Source of the DNA: Ananas comosus
Lineage: Eukaryota > Streptophyta > Magnoliopsida > Poales > Bromeliaceae
Assembly: GCF_001540865.1 (NCBI RefSeq)
Contig: NC_033626.1
Location: 186,001-250,000 of the forward strand
DNA: 64,000 nt
Reading direction: 5' to 3'
Under the pieces are notes generated by a model. That model had not been told where the DNA came from and did no database searches. It worked only from the letters and a program-made list of their open reading frames with translations. Position numbers and translations under genes: made by a program. Shown here one piece after another: positions 39,094 to 53,100 of this stretch (position 1 is the stretch's first letter; every line of letters starts with the position of its first letter).

Positions 39094-39662
39094 TCTATCT
39101 ATATCTATATCTATATCTATATCTTCTATACCTATACATTATTCCTCTTAAATTTGCCACATGGCAACATGTCCTTCATTGTTGAGTGTGGGCTTTAATT
39201 AGAACCACATGGCAACATGTCCTTCATTGTTGAGTGTGGGCTATAATTAGAACCAGCTCAAATCCTCCACATATTTTCTTCTTTTTTTGTTTGCATCGGA
39301 CTGAATTTTTCTCTTTCTTTGTCTGAACCGAATTGGTTATTGTTAAGTGTGGGCTCTTCCGAAACGGCTCAAGTCTTCTATATATTTTTCTCTTTCTTTA
39401 CTTGAAATGAACATGATTTCTCTCTTTCTTTATTTGAATCGAACCTGGTCAACCTTTTTTTTTTGGGCTTGAACCGAACCGGATCACACCTCTATATTGA
39501 GCTGAACTGTTCTTCTTCATCTTCTTTTAGTTTTCTTTATCAACAAGATGAATCTCACCCTTTAACGTCGTTTCTTTCATTGCCTTTTTCTCTTCCTTTG
39601 TCATCGTTTTTTATTTTTTTTTCAATTATTTATCCATCGCATCGCACGGGTTACTATACTAG
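39094..39662 (+). mobile_element. Helitron-like non-autonomous element
   Basis: Candidate 5' end is TC inside A|TCTATCTATATCTATATC at 39094. Candidate 3' end is ...CGCATCGCACGGGTTACTATACTAG|T at 39662. ATCGCACGGGT...CTAG next to T is the usual Helitron 3' pattern, although the left arm of the 3' hairpin is degraded. Inside is a 48-bp tandem duplication (from 39157 and 39205, CCACATGGCAACATGTCCTT...). No Rep/helicase coding. Confidence 0.5.
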
Positions 39663-41549
39663 TAAAAATTATGATTATTCCAAAATTTCATTTTCTTAAT
39701 ACTAATTAAGCAATACTCTGCTGAGTTCTATAGTAATCTCAATTGCCCTGTATTCAGATGCTTTAATTTATTATTATTTTTTTTAAAAAAAAATGCCTTC
39801 ATGATGTAAGCATTTAATCATTCTGAGTTATTCACATGTAGAATGATTTTGTCCTTTTGATTGAGACAAAGATAAGCAGTTGAAGAACCAAAATTAATAA
39901 CTTGATTAATTATTTAGTCCTATGATCTTACTATATATATATATGTGACTTTATTATGGCTAATGATTATTATTATTATGATGATTCCCCAAAATTTCAC
40001 TCTCTCTCCTAGACACATCCTTTTCAAATTAAAATACATTTCCTTTAACTAAAGGCAATAAGAAAAGGCTTTAAATGACTAAATTATCCTCAATAATACA
40101 TTATAATAATCATTCTAAACTCGCGAGAACTATAATTAGGACCTACATTTTTAAACGCTCCAGTTATTAAATAAGCACCTAAACTAACCATTTGTTGAAG
40201 TACAAAGCTTGATTACACACAGATACACCCCCTAAACCAGCTTATCAATCATTGTTAGTAGATAATGATGTAAGGGTATATTAGTCATTTCACATCATCA
40301 CCAATCTTGTTAAAGAAAAGGGCATATTCTTTGTCAGATGAGTGTATATATATATAATTTTCTCCCCGTTAGATAAGATTATGATGTGGCTCCTAACATA
40401 CATAGAAAAGTTGGTCAATCCCATAAAAAAGAAATAATTGCTTACGTACCACTCAAAAGTTCTCAATTTTTATATTTATTTTTTAAAAATTACTATACTG
40501 AAATATATCCATCTAAAATTTCTTTATTAATCATACGCGAACAAATTTGGAATTTTATACAATTTTTGAAAGGTAAATATAAAAGTCGAAACCTTTTAAG
40601 GGTAAATTACCATTTAAGTTTGAACAAAATAACTGTTTTCTAAAAGCATTTTACTCTGTTTCCATATTACCCAATAGAAAGATGAAGCAAAACTGATGAG
40701 AAAATAGAAAATAAAAACCTCCTTTTTTTGGCTTTTGAAATGCCAAAGGTTCCTCTTTTACTCTTTTTTTTTTTTTTGTTTCTATGTCCTACATTTCAAA
40801 TTGGCATTTACATTTTTGGTGTTCCTCTCACTATGCACACAAAAAAAACAGTGGTCATGTGTCTGTACATTTCAGGAAAAGAATGAAAAAAAAAACAACA
40901 GTAAAAAGTGGAGTGTCTTCATTTATTTCCCACCCAAAACACAAAGAAGGTCATCTTGGAACCTCACCATTTTCCCTGTAAGTTCTTATCCCTCCCATTA
41001 CAATGATTTATTTTCCTTTCTTATTTTCCTTTTTTTTTTTTGGTTGAAAAGGACCTATCATTACCATTACATCCAATGTAATTGTAGCTGTCTCTTTCTC
41101 CATACTCAGCTTAAAAAAACTGGTTTGATGCACTTTTTTTTTAAAAAAAAATCTATTTTATTTCAACCTTCCTTCAACTTTATCTGAGCATCTATGATCT
41201 ACTTTGTTTTATCATTTTGGTTTTACAATAATAGTTTGTTGAGTTGCCTCTTTTGACCCAAAAAAGAGTTGAGAAATTATTTTCTGATACAAACTGCTGG
41301 GAACTTCTGACAGAATACTCACATGTTTTGCAGCTTTTCTTGATACCTTTCCCTAACACTTTCTTAAGCTCTCCTCCTCACATTTGTACTACATTGGTGT
41401 GATATATTCCTGGCCATGAATGAGTTTACTGCATGAAGATTCGATTTTGGTGTCGAAAACCGCCGAAATTCTCGATTTTGAGATCCGGGTAGTGGAAGGT
41501 TTGCTGAGCAGCGTGAGCAAGTTTTGTTCTTCGGAGCAGAAAAGAAGCA

Positions 41550-44066
41550 ATGGTGGTCGTGGCGATGGAGAGCCCGAATTACTCGGTAGTCGAGATCGAC
41601 GTCCCCCCCGCTCACTCCGCCGACAAGGGCCGCGGAAAGAATGCGAAGCAGTTCACATGGGTCTTACTTCTCAAAGCTCACCGCGCCGTCGGTTGCCTCG
41701 CTTATTTGGCTGCCACGCTTTGCGCCCTTCCTAAAACCATAAAGAAGAGGCTAACACTTCAGCACCAGATCCCCTCCAAGAGTGATAAGCTCAGCAAGGG
41801 AAGTTTACTGTTCAAGTTCATCAGGGGGTTCTTGGTTCTGTCTCTGGTCACTCTCGCCTTCGAGCTCGTTGCCCATTGGAATGGATGGAACTTTCAGAAG
41901 CCGAATTTGCATTTGCCGGAGAGCAGGGAGATTCGAGGGTGGACGCATTCGGCGTACCTCTCGTGGCTTTTGTTCCGCGCTAACTACATTGCGTACCCGA
42001 TTCAGGTTATGTCGAATATATGCGTCGTTCTCTTCCTCATACAGTCGGCTGATCGGCTCATCTTGTGCCTTGGTTGCTTCTGGATTAAGCTGAAGAATAT
42101 CAAACCGAGAATCGAAGGAGATCCTTTCAAAGCAGATGATGGTTCGGAGTACGAATACCCGATGGTTCTAGTTCAGATTCCTATGTGTAATGAGAGAGAG
42201 GTAATGAACTAAATTTTACGGTTTCTGCAATTCAATACAGTTGTTTTGAACAAGTGAGTGTTGATTTAACTGTACCAGGTTTACGAGCAATCGATTTCAG
42301 CTGTTTGCCAACTTGATTGGCCGAAAGATCGACTTCTGATTCAAGTTCTTGACGATTCAGACGACGACAGCATCCAGACATTGATCAAGGCTGAAGTTTC
42401 CAAATGGAAGCAGCGAGGAATCGACATAATTTATCGGCATAGGCTGGTTAGGACCGGTTACAAAGCTGGGAATCTGAAGTCCGCGATGAGCTGCGACTAC
42501 GTTAAGAACTGCGAATTTGTTGCGATATTTGACGCCGACTTCCAACCCAACCCCGACTTCCTGAAGCAAACAATTCCGCATTTTCAGGTAAAATAATCAC
42601 TTATTCTGCTACATTAATCCCACTAAAGAGTTCTATACTTATATGCAGCATTATATTCGAGATTATTCGCAGGGAAATCCGGATCTTGGGTTAGTTCAAG
42701 CGCGGTGGAGCTTCGTAAACAAGGATGAGAACTTGTTAACTCGTCTTCAATATATAAATCTGTGCTACCACTTCGAAGTGGAGCAACAAGTGAATGGAGT
42801 GTTCCTAAATTTCTTCGGATTTAACGGAACGGCGGGTGTTTGGCGAATCAAAGCATTGGAAGATTCAGGAGGTTGGCTCGAGCGAACCACCGTCGAAGAC
42901 ATGGATATCGCTGTTCGCGCTCATCTCAACGGGTGGAAATTCATCTTCTTAAATGATGTCAAGGTACTCAAAATTACTACCAGAGCATTCCTTGGCATGA
43001 AATTCTTCTGAAATCAGATCAGTTTTGTTGATTAGACACACACTTTTTTCCAAAGGTCTTATGCGAAGTTCCGGAATCGTACGAGGCTTATCGGAAGCAG
43101 CAGCACCGATGGCACTCGGGTCCGATTCACCTTTTCCGATTATGCCTTCCATCTATCATAACATCAAAGGTATGGAATCCTCTTGAGTACAAATTACGCA
43201 ATCGATACATCTCGCAATAAAAATTTGGTAAAAATGCATAGAGCACTTGATGTTTAGAAGTTTTGATTGACCATTTAACCTTTCAGCATCCTTGATTTGT
43301 CATGCTATTAGTGTTTATAACTTTTCCGACAGAATATTCCGTAATCTTTTTCCACCGTCGAGTTCTGACAAAATTTGACGTAATTTTCTTACAATTCCAA
43401 GTAAGGTTTATACATCTTCATCTGAAAATCTTCTGAACAAATTAAACATAATCTGTTTCGCAGATATCTGTATGGAAGAAGGCAAACTTGATACTATTAT
43501 TCTTTCTCCTAAGGAAGTTGATTCTGCCATTTTATTCGTTCGTATTGTTTTGCGTAATCCTTCCGTTAACAATGTTCGTGCCGGAGGCCGAATTGCCTGC
43601 TTGGGTCATCTGTTACGTGCCAATTCTTATGTCCTTCTTAAACATATTTCCCGCACCGAAATCCTTTCCTTTTGTAGTTCCGTACCTCCTTTTCGAGAAC
43701 ACCATGTCGGTTACTAAATTCAATGCTACGATTTCTGGTTTGTTCAAACTGGGGAGTTCATATGAGTGGGTTGTCACTAAGAAAGCGGGCAGGTCGTCAG
43801 AATCGAACCTATTGGATGCGGCAGAGAAGGAAACAAAGAATCAGATGACCAACAACAAAGTGAAGGAACAGGAAAAAGCTGCTTCACCTACTGCCAGAAA
43901 AGTTAACAAGATCTACAAGAAGGAGCTGGCTTTGGCGCTTCTGCTTCTCACTGCAGCACTTCGGAGTCTTTTAACTGCTCAGGGGATTCATTTCTACTTC
44001 CTGCTTTTTCAAGGTGCAGTTTTTCTTCTCGTGGGTCTCGATCTAGTCGGCGAGCAGTTGAGCTGA
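41550..44066 (+). CDS. CSLC: Cellulose synthase-like C, xyloglucan glucan synthase
   Basis: Golgi-membrane family 2 glycosyltransferase that polymerises the beta-1,4-glucan backbone of xyloglucan from UDP-glucose. Five exons: 41550-42200, 42279-42587, 42673-42963, 43056-43169, 43464-44066. They total 1968 nt, 655 aa plus TGA, slightly short for CSLC proteins (about 670-700 aa). GT2 catalytic residues are visible: DD at about 242-243 (VLDDSDD), DAD at 302-304 (FDADFQP), ED at 395-396 (TTVEDMD) and QxxRW at 432-436 (QQHRWHSG). Membrane segments flank the catalytic loop: two N-terminal (near [20 protein letters not shown] and [20 protein letters not shown]) and C-terminal clusters after [10 protein letters not shown]. 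Another Met follows at 41565; the first was used. N-terminal [12 protein letters not shown] matches the conserved CSLC start region. Confidence 0.94.
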
Positions 44067-45544
44067 TGTGAAAGGGATAAGTCTGAGAAGAGAATATACC
44101 AAGTTTGTTCTCGGTCGCATACTCTATACGTAATCGGTGAAATTGTTCGCATTTACGTTGACGGTCTCGGAGAAAATTTTAGTTTATTTAATTGAGAAAT
44201 TCCTTGTGGATACTTCAGATTCAGAGAATGGAGATCATTTTAGCTCCTTTAGCTGTACTGTGTACTTAAAGAAGTTGAAAGGGACCCCAAACAAAGAGAA
44301 AAGAAAAGGTGGGGAATATAAATGATTATGTTTGTTTACATCTCATTCAGAGACAGTAAAGTATGTGTAAAATTTTACTTGTATAATGTATTGATTCAGC
44401 TTCTTTTAAACCAGGAGGATTTACTAAAAAGTTTCATCTCATTTGAAGTTTCAGATATATTGTACTTAAGTTCCTGATCATCAAAAAATATTCTATTTTC
44501 TCTTACGAAATAACCATTTAACTCCCTCCTACAAATGACTCATTTATTTTAGTTCACAAAGGCTAAAGGGACCAAGTCGCGACATCGGGGATATTAAAGA
44601 ACTAATCATGCATCATGTTGCCTTTATCCTTTTCCTTTTACTAACCTCTTCTCTCTTATTTGCTTCTTTTGGTTGATGTTAACTAGGGGTTTGAGTTTAG
44701 TTTGGTTTTAGTATAAGTAATTGTCGGCAGTGGTCATTTGTGGGACAAAGAAGTGTCTGAATGAGATCAAAGATTGTGTTACTGCTCATCACCCTCTTCA
44801 TCTTTGTTTTTTTTTCTTTTTTTTTTTTAATTTCTGTAAACCATCCCCTGCATTATTGCTGAACAACTAAGAGTGGGGGAGTGCCCACAAGTCTCTCTAA
44901 TAAGTATATGGACCCCATGAATGCAATCCCTCTTTATTTGCAGTGTAACAGAGATTTGACATGTGATTGCTATATTGGTAGCTATGAAAGTAACTTCTAT
45001 TTATGCTCCTGCAAAATCATCTATTTACATGTGTGTCACTGCAAAATCTGATATCCAAATATGCACCGCAAACTCTGACATATAAGATAAGGGTATTTTG
45101 GGTGAATAGATGGCTTTACAGGGATACATGTGTCAAAGCCCCTAACCTGCAGCAAGTATGAGATGAGCCATCTTGATGATCGCCATCCAATTCCTACAGG
45201 ACTGAAGCCAAGCAGTAATTGAGTTCAAATCAAACTGCAGATCAAATTCTGGTGTATTCTGCGCATACGCAGCATGCTACAATGAAAAGCTTGGTGTTCT
45301 CTAATGAAGTAAGAATAGCTAGCAGACCATTGTTCTAAAGGCCAATTCTGATGTTTAAATGTGCAGTGCTGTTGTATGGAATGTGAACTCCATTGGTTCA
45401 AAAAAGAAGGGGACTTTTGATGTGTTATCTGTTGAAACTAAGGTTTCAATCCTATGTGGATAGCTGAAATCAAAGAGGAATATAAGACACCAGAACTATG
45501 CAGACCACTCAAATCAAAGATTGATAGAAGACACCAAATACACT

Positions 45545-45640
45545 GTAGCTCCTGTGGTACAGTACCTACCTCGGTTGGTTGTCTACAATTTCAGGGTTGA
45601 TCCCAGTTGCGCTAAAAATGGGGCCTGGGGTCTCTAAGGT
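45545..45640 (+). repeat. SINE-like tRNA-derived remnant
   Basis: TAGCTCCTGTGGTACAGTAC at 45545 resembles a tRNA A box (TAGCTCAGTGGTAGAG). GGTTGATCCC at 45595-45604 resembles the B box (GGTTCGATCCC). The spacing of about 50 bp is right for a Pol III internal promoter. Too degraded to fold as a working tRNA. Confidence 0.45.
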
Positions 45641-45665
45641 TTAATGAAGCGTATAAGCTGTTACA

Positions 45666-45671
<6 letters not shown>

Positions 45672-45698
<27 letters not shown>
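45672..45698. repeat. (GA)n microsatellite
   Basis: About 13 GA units in the region between the CSLC and CNGC 3' ends, just after the SINE-like segment. Confidence 0.95.
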
Positions 45699-46401
45699 TG
45701 TACAGTGAGGGTCCATGTAAAGCAAGTGGAGGCTCTATACCCAGTGCTCTTTTCAAGGTTTTTGTGAATGATTCCTCCTTTCAATGTCCCTAGTATAGGA
45801 ATCATTGCCTAATATAACTTATCGATTTGACAAGAACGCTTAAAATGATCGCCAAACAAGTTCGATATTTGCCTTTCTGCTCAACTCAATGTCACTGTAC
45901 CTTTTTCTGTTTGGCGGCGCAATTTCTTATTAATCTGAGATTCTGAATATGTAAACACTTCCACCAAATCTAACTAGAAATTCAAGCATAGGGCTAAAGA
46001 AAATCCACAGGATGCAACAACAGTCTAAATGGCCTACATAGGTAAAATAAACTCAGGAGAATTTCTAACAGTAAAGAGAAGCTAAGATGTTTGCAATGTA
46101 ATAATGATCAATGCTTGTCGACTTAGTGATATTAATTCAATAAATACATCATAAATGTACAACACTAAAAATACTAAAGACTAACCCCTTTCCTCTTGCA
46201 GATCCGCGGATGAAACAGATAGGCTTCATCACTGATACGATGCTGCGCTTTCACTCTGCTTCAGTGATCTACTTGTCTGGAGATTAGATACCATCAACCT
46301 CAAACGATACAGAAAGCAACCCTCTATACCATTCCTTCATTCATCGGGGGAATTGAATAAAAGAATAACCATCATAATGAGCCACCATAAACCAATACAC
46401 C

Positions 46402-49400
46402 TTAATCAAAAGGCTCAACTGAAAAATCTGGTTCATCTGGCTTCTGCAACTTAGGCATATCGATGTCTTTGATCCTCCGTGCCCCTTTTCTCAAATTAGT
46501 AGCGAAATTGGAAGCCAAAATGATTACCCCAATGCTCTGTTTACACTTAGAAGAAGATACCACGGTTGAACCGCTCTCCTCTTCGGATCTTGAGTAGAAA
46601 GACGACTCTCTCAAGCTTAACTCCTTTGCCCCCTTCCTCCTCATGAACCGCCGCCATGCCACCTGAATAAAGCAAGCAGCCCACGACCTCCAGTGGGGCG
46701 AATAGAACCGGAGGGCATGCTGTAACTTCTTACTATGAAGCCGCCTGAATTGGTTCGCTACAAATTTTAGGTCCTCAGCTCGTAAAGCAAAGGCTTCTAC
46801 TTCGACAAGAGCCTTTACCGTTCGGGTGGAACAGGGCAAGTTGGCAACAGACCTCGGGAGGAGGGCCCACCCCAGAAGCTCCTCGCCACAGAAGTCCCCA
46901 GGTTTTAGAGTTATGGAATTGAAGAAGCCAGTGCGGCCCCCATTGGTGGTAGAGCTTTCTAATTTTCCGCGAACAATAAAGAGCATCTCGGTCACTGGGT
47001 CACCCTCACGGACGATGTAGGTACCCTCGGTGCACAGGGAAGATACAAGCCGCTCACAGATGGCGTCGAGGAGTTGAGCATCCATTTCGGAGAAGAAAGA
47101 GACCTAGGGTTTGGAAAGGGGCTAGTTAGTAATTTTTCAAAAGTTCTCTACTTGTTGGATTCAGGTAAAATGTATTACAACTATCATTTATTCATTGGAT
47201 TTTTTTTATATATAGAAGAGTAGAAGTCTAAAGCAACATTTGATATATTGACTTCCAGTATCTTCAAAATTTTATTTTTCTTTAAGTAATCTAGGAAAGA
47301 ACAGGATCGATAATGGTTTACCCGGCGAACAATGTCCAAGCAGAGGTGGCGTTTGATGTCTCGACGAAGATCTGCAGGGAGACACTTAAACATGGATTCT
47401 TCATCCACGCCACGCGTTGCGAGCCACTTATATTGGATGAATCGCCTAACTCTTTCTCGCAGATCATGAGGGAGTCGGCGATGTTTCATCCACTCTTCCG
47501 TGTCTCTTTGCTTTAGTCTCCATTCTTCGACCCTCACGGTAATTGATTGAAGGTAAGTCTGAAATATGATATGACTTTAAATGTAAATTAGCTGAATATT
47601 AACTGATAAAGAAGAAAAGGATAAAACAAGACTTCGCAAGACAAGTTCAACATTTTGAACTTTATAAGAGAAAAGGAATTACTTCAAATACTGTTCTAAA
47701 ACTTAAGGAAATTCTGAAAACTATAACCTTAACTGCTTGTAGATAGATGTCTAATAATAAATAATAATAGGAGCAGTGCCTTCTATATACCTCCACGTTT
47801 CCAATCAAATGGGCAAATAAGACAAGACCAAGGACTGCTAAAAATATAGCAAACAATGTCTCCCCGATGAAAGTGCTCACAGTCAAAATCTGGCCATAGC
47901 AGCTGTCAAAAAGGAAAAGAAAAAGAACAACTAAGCCACATAAGATATTCAGGAAATGTCAATGAATACTTGTCAAACTAAAACTGATAATATTCGGATA
48001 AGAATTAATCCCGATGACTTCCCCGCTATATAATCACCATTAGCTCCCCCTATGGTTCTTCTAGTTAAGTAACACACACAATGATCCGTAGTAGCTTAAA
48101 CAATATGTTATTCTGCGGGTTCATACAATGTACATTACATCTGGACCAAACCATGGAAATATTAATTTTCTCGACGAGATGAAAAGAAATGGCAAAAACA
48201 AGAAAACATAAAAAGAACATGTTTGGCATATAGTTGACTATTTCGTGAAGCAGATCAATCCAGAGAAACATGTCGAGAATAAAAACAAAAAGTATATAGC
48301 AACTCAGATTAGCTATAAAAGATGTGAATTTTAAAATAAGAAAATCATACCTAAGGTTTTGCAAACCCCACCAAAATGAATAGAAGTACTTCTTGACAAA
48401 CTGTTGAGCAGGAACATGATTGGACAATGCGGGCTGGAACATGCCAAAGTTGAAAGAAATGCTACTATTAGTAGCATCACAGTTCGTAAAGACATTTGTG
48501 CTATTCGCCCAAATTTGTTTTTCTTGGCTTGAGAAGTCACAATCCAGATACTTAACACGGCAAAATGGGATGTTCGTAGTGACATCCTCTTGCATGCATA
48601 CTTGTTTCCAACATGTAGTTTGGCGATCAACTGATAACAAGTACCACAATGCTCCTAAGACCTGCAAGAAGTTAGATTTGGTAGAGTGACTTAATTTTAC
48701 ATATTAATTCCACACTATAGAAAGTGAAAGTGCTTTTAAAAAGGGGAACATAACAATATATTTGCAAGTTCAAGGGCATATATGTATGAAAGAAAGTTTC
48801 TTAAGGGCATAGATTAAATTTCTGATATTGCAAAGATATGCATCTTAAAAGATACATTTGCAGAGGGATACCTGTGAATATCGCCAATATAAACTAAGGC
48901 CAGAATATTGTTTGAGTATAAAACAATGTTCCGAACATATCAAATGATCTAAGCTATGGAAGTAACGTACATGGCTAGCTATCAAGTAAAGCAGTAGATT
49001 GTATGCAGCTCCAACCCAGGCAGTCTTTGCAACAACTCCAGTAGCTTTAATTATCTCATAACTTGAAGGAAATATGAGATATAATCTTGGAATGTACTGA
49101 ATTAGAACGATCATGGCAAGGGTGTTATTGTTATGTTCAGGACTTGAATTACCAGCAGCTGGTATTACTAGCCAAATAACAATCTGCAAAATAAAAGGAA
49201 GAATTTCAGCCAGTAGCCAGAGCTCAAAAAGATCTGTAGGAAAAAGAAATAATAAGCCAACTGAGAATCCAACGCAATTGGTTGGTGAACACTTTGGCAC
49301 CGTTTGGACATTGGAATAAGTTATCCAAGGATAACTAATTTGGTACGAGAATTTTCTTGTGTGATTGCAAGCAAGAAGTTTGATTTTTGCTCCTTGAAAA

Positions 49401-50147
49401 GTTTTGACATCTATGATTTGGAAGGATAATATATTTCACTTCCAAAGTGATTTATCTTATTCTGAAAAAGATTACTTGAAGGTCGAAAATGGTATTCCAT
49501 TCTCGACATTTGATCACGCTCCTCTGCTACCAACAAACTGCTAATACTAGTGGATTGAGTCGTTTGGAATGTTACATGAATAATTCAAAAATGAAGCCAA
49601 TGTGAAGGAAAAAAAAAAAAGAAGATAAAAACAGTTTTACCTGTGGCAAAGGCAATGCAGCCACTAGGTCTATAACAAAGTCTGAAGTCAAATATCTCCA
49701 AGCAATTCTCTTCGGATCCATGACAAGCTCTCCCCGTCCGAAAACCCTCGTGTCCGGAGCAACGTATGCAGTCCGAAACTTAAAGACGATGTGTAATACA
49801 TACAAGAAATCAGCAAGCGATCGGAAAACAGTAACGACAACAGTGAGATGCCGATCCGTCTTAATACATGAAGTGTGATTGCCGTAATCAATAGAAGGCA
49901 AATAAAAGTACATAGGATCTATAAATACAGCAATCAAGCATGAAATCAGGAAAACACGGTTCCAATGCAGAACAAAGTCGCTTCCTGGGTTGAGCACCCC
50001 CTTTCGCCACGGCTCGTCGTCTTTAGCAAGTAGCTTGCTCTTTTTATTATTAGCATCTCCAAATCTTTGCTTGGGGACATTGTGGGTGGGTAAATTTCTC
50101 TTCTCATCAGAATAAAACCTGGACATGGAATTAGCATAGAATTTCAT
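46402..50147 (-). CDS. CNGC: Cyclic nucleotide-gated ion channel, group III
   Basis: Tetrameric cation (calcium) channel subunit regulated by cyclic nucleotides and calmodulin. Six exons: 49641-50147, 48971-49183, 48351-48661, 47791-47902, 47322-47558, 46402-47103. They total 2082 nt, 693 aa plus TAA, in frame. S1 begins near WNRVFLISCLIAVFIDPMYFYL; S4 region around QYIPRLYLIFPSSYEI; pore with FYSFWWGLQNLS, whose GLQNL region fits the plant CNGC filter area. Then comes the C-linker (TYLQSITVR, EEWMKHRRLP) and the cyclic nucleotide-binding domain at about 465-590, with phosphate-binding cassette PGDFCGEELLGWAL near 528-541. A hinge NQFRRLHSKKLQH follows, then an IQ motif FIQVAWRRFMRRK near 605-617. 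The QKPDEPDFS tail and overall sequence place it with CNGC14-18-like channels. The start is the first in-frame ATG; a second Met is at about 50126. Confidence 0.93.
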
Positions 50148-53100
50148 CAAATAATCCTATCCCTCCAACATGAATAGTTGAAACTAGGCTAAATACACCA
50201 ATTAGATAGAGAGTAACTAAAATGGTTTACTTCATTTCTCAAAGTGAGTAGAGCAAATCCTAGTTGAAGCCACAAAATTGAAATATCGATGCGAATTTGC
50301 CTACAGTATTATAGAAAATTTTACAATCTAAGAATCGGAAACTCGAGAAATTTGGCCATTTCCAATTAGGTTATGCTTGATTTCCATATCTAACCTAAGA
50401 AACCCTTCCGAAAATCGAATTTTTCTACATGGTTCCTCCTAAAAATGTGATTTTTACTTAAGATTTGTGCGCTCACCTCACGGTTCTCTGCCTCTTGAGC
50501 TCCACCATATCATCAACTCTCCTCGATCCAAACATGGGAAAGTACTATTCAACAAAACCCACCATGAATCTACACCTAATGGCTCGCAAAACCGATCCAA
50601 TTCACCCACAAATCAAAACCCCAGTCGTAATCCCCCACGAAAACACCAAAAATTCGGATTAAAACCAGTAGAAACCACCATTGCTCGCAGTTCCAGAGAT
50701 GGATCGCCTCCTCATGTCCTCCTCATGTGGGCATCAGCTCAAATGGGAAAAAAGTCGGCGTGGGGATTCGGATTCAGGTGTAGAAATCGACGCCGAGCTC
50801 GGGGATGAACGAGGGTTTCGATTGTTTCGGCCCAAATTGGGATTTGGAGGGGAAAGGAGAACTGAGTAGTCGCAGTAGTACTCCGACGACCATTTTTATC
50901 TTAAAAAATAAAAAATTAAAAAAGTAATACACATGTGTCATGTAGTAAGGTTAAAATAAGGCTAAAGTATCACTACATGTTTTGGATTTATTACTCCAAA
51001 CCCTATATGAGTTTGGTGTTACCAATAGTATTCAAGTTTAATTTAAATTTTTATATTTTTAAGATAAAAATATATAAATTTTATCCGTTTCAATTTTCTA
51101 TAAGATCTTATACTATTAGAAATAAAAATTTCTAAAAAATATATAATTTTTTAGAAAAAAAAATATCAAGCCACCTGTTTTGTTTAATTAATTTTTATTG
51201 ATATAATTTTAACTAAAAATATAAAATAATTAAACTTTCGAATGTAGAATCTTAAGTACTAATTATTAAGTTCTTAGACACCAATACAGTTTCTATGCAT
51301 ATTTACTTATTTTCTGAGTAGTTATTTACTTAATTTTAACATTCAAATTGATACTGTATGATAAAAAGAATGTCTCTATCATTATTACTTTAAACAGATG
51401 GCTATTAATTTTAATTTCTATTTTTGAATGTAAAATTCGAGTTTAAGTTTTTTTTTTTTCTAACGAGAAATAAAAAAGAGGAGTTCCCATTGATGAACGG
51501 TGATGATGAGTGCCCACACCATTTGCAAGGCAACTTCCTCATTACGCGCCGCCGTGACCAAATCGAATGGGGTCGTTAGGACCCGCCAAACCCGAGTCAG
51601 CAGGTCAACCGTTGATGGGACCCACCGCTAGAAAAAAAAAAATTTATTATGGGCATTGATGTTACTGGATTGATGCAAATATAAATTGATGCGACAAAAA
51701 TTATATGGACATGGGACGATGCGGATAGACGCCGTGTGGCCCCGCCCTTCCTTTTCAAGAAAAAAAATATATATATATATATGGGCCTCAATTTTTAGAG
51801 AGAGAGAAAAAGAAGCAGATGGAGTGAAAGGGAGGCGAGGATGGAGGCGTGCCGGTCATGCGGTGCCCATCCACATTGTCCCCAAATTTCTAGTTTGAGA
51901 GCGATGCCTATATAATTTTTGTCCAAATTAATACCATAAAATTAACAATTAAACATGAATGGTATAAAATTTTATTTTGTTTGAATCAATAAGATAAAGA
52001 GTATTACCGACCGTTCCTAATGCAAGTGGAAAAAAATTTAGTTGTTGGTATTCGAGATCCCAAGTTCAAATTCTAGTTGATTCACATTTATAGTTAAGTT
52101 TATTTCTAAATAAATAAACGAAACGAATAACATGCTATCTATCTTTAAAAAATAATAATAATAAATAAGAATAATAAGAGTATTTTTCTTATGAATGTAT
52201 GCGTTCACACATATCAATTACCAACGATTTTATAAGGTAAAAATTTGTACGACTTATTCTAATTATCACCCATTTTGATCTAAACTTTATTTAGTTTCAA
52301 TCAGTTAACAACATTTTAAATTTAAAATTTAAATATAAAATTTAATTAGCATATTTTTATATAATTCATAAAACTATAAATTAAAAATATTGGGTTGATA
52401 GTTCACATAAATTCTATGTATTTTTCACCATTACATAATTAAAGGGATAAATTCATATTAACATGCTGTTAAAAGAGAGAGAAAAAAAAAAAAAAAAAAT
52501 CTCCTTGCACTCGATACACGATGAAAATTTTGACCCATTTTTTCTAACTTCGATTGAATATTTATTATATTCACTAAGCATACCGGATAAAAAGAAAACT
52601 CCAACAACAAAAACACACAAATATATACTTAACACAAACACAAAAACCGATAAATAAAAGGATGAAACATAAGGAAACTGATAATCCGAACTGATGGATA
52701 GTTTTCACGCAAATTCGGTTTATCCAAATTGGTATGCTTATAATTTTCTAGTAGAAAAAGAGTATTTCAATGGTATTGAGGAACATTACATGCCTTCAAT
52801 ATTTCTATGATCTTATGGTCCACAAGAATGCAAAAAGAATGAACCACAGGGAGTAAACAGAGATGCAGCTACACTGCAAGATGTAAACCAAATTCAACAC
52901 AGATCAACAAAACCGAAAAACAGAATGTTAGTCGACAGATTGAATACATGGATCAGATTCAACACATCCAATCCCAAAGCAGTAAGATAACCGCAGATAG
53001 CATAGCAAAGATTCTTGCGACCCCGTCAGGTAAAAGCACATGAACATGAACCCAGGTTGGATTAAACAGGCTAGCAATCTCATTCAGAAAGGACTTAGTT

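Larger units (their letters stand above)
35716..41549. other. Repeat-rich intergenic region NST/CSLC
   Basis: 5.8 kb without a recognisable gene. In order: the NST 3' UTR; AT-rich unique sequence; a TTTTTC microsatellite near 37243-37280; an A tract at 37647-37673; a hairpin MITE at 38012-38433; a Helitron-like element at 39094-39662; AT-rich sequence; and the CSLC promoter and leader from about 41300. Short open frames here are low-complexity and not supported as genes. Confidence 0.7.
44067..46401. other. Convergent intergenic region CSLC/CNGC
   Basis: 2.3 kb between two 3' ends. Contains both 3' UTRs, a SINE-like remnant at about 45545-45640 and a GA microsatellite at 45672-45698. No gene seen. 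Confidence 0.65.

Noticed and set aside
43472..43717. 81-aa ORF in another frame of CSLC exon 5
   Set aside because: Shadow of the CSLC membrane-domain exon.
50465..50869. Plus-strand ORFs upstream of CNGC
   Set aside because: Arginine/serine-rich frames in the GC-richer CNGC leader region on the opposite strand; no support.
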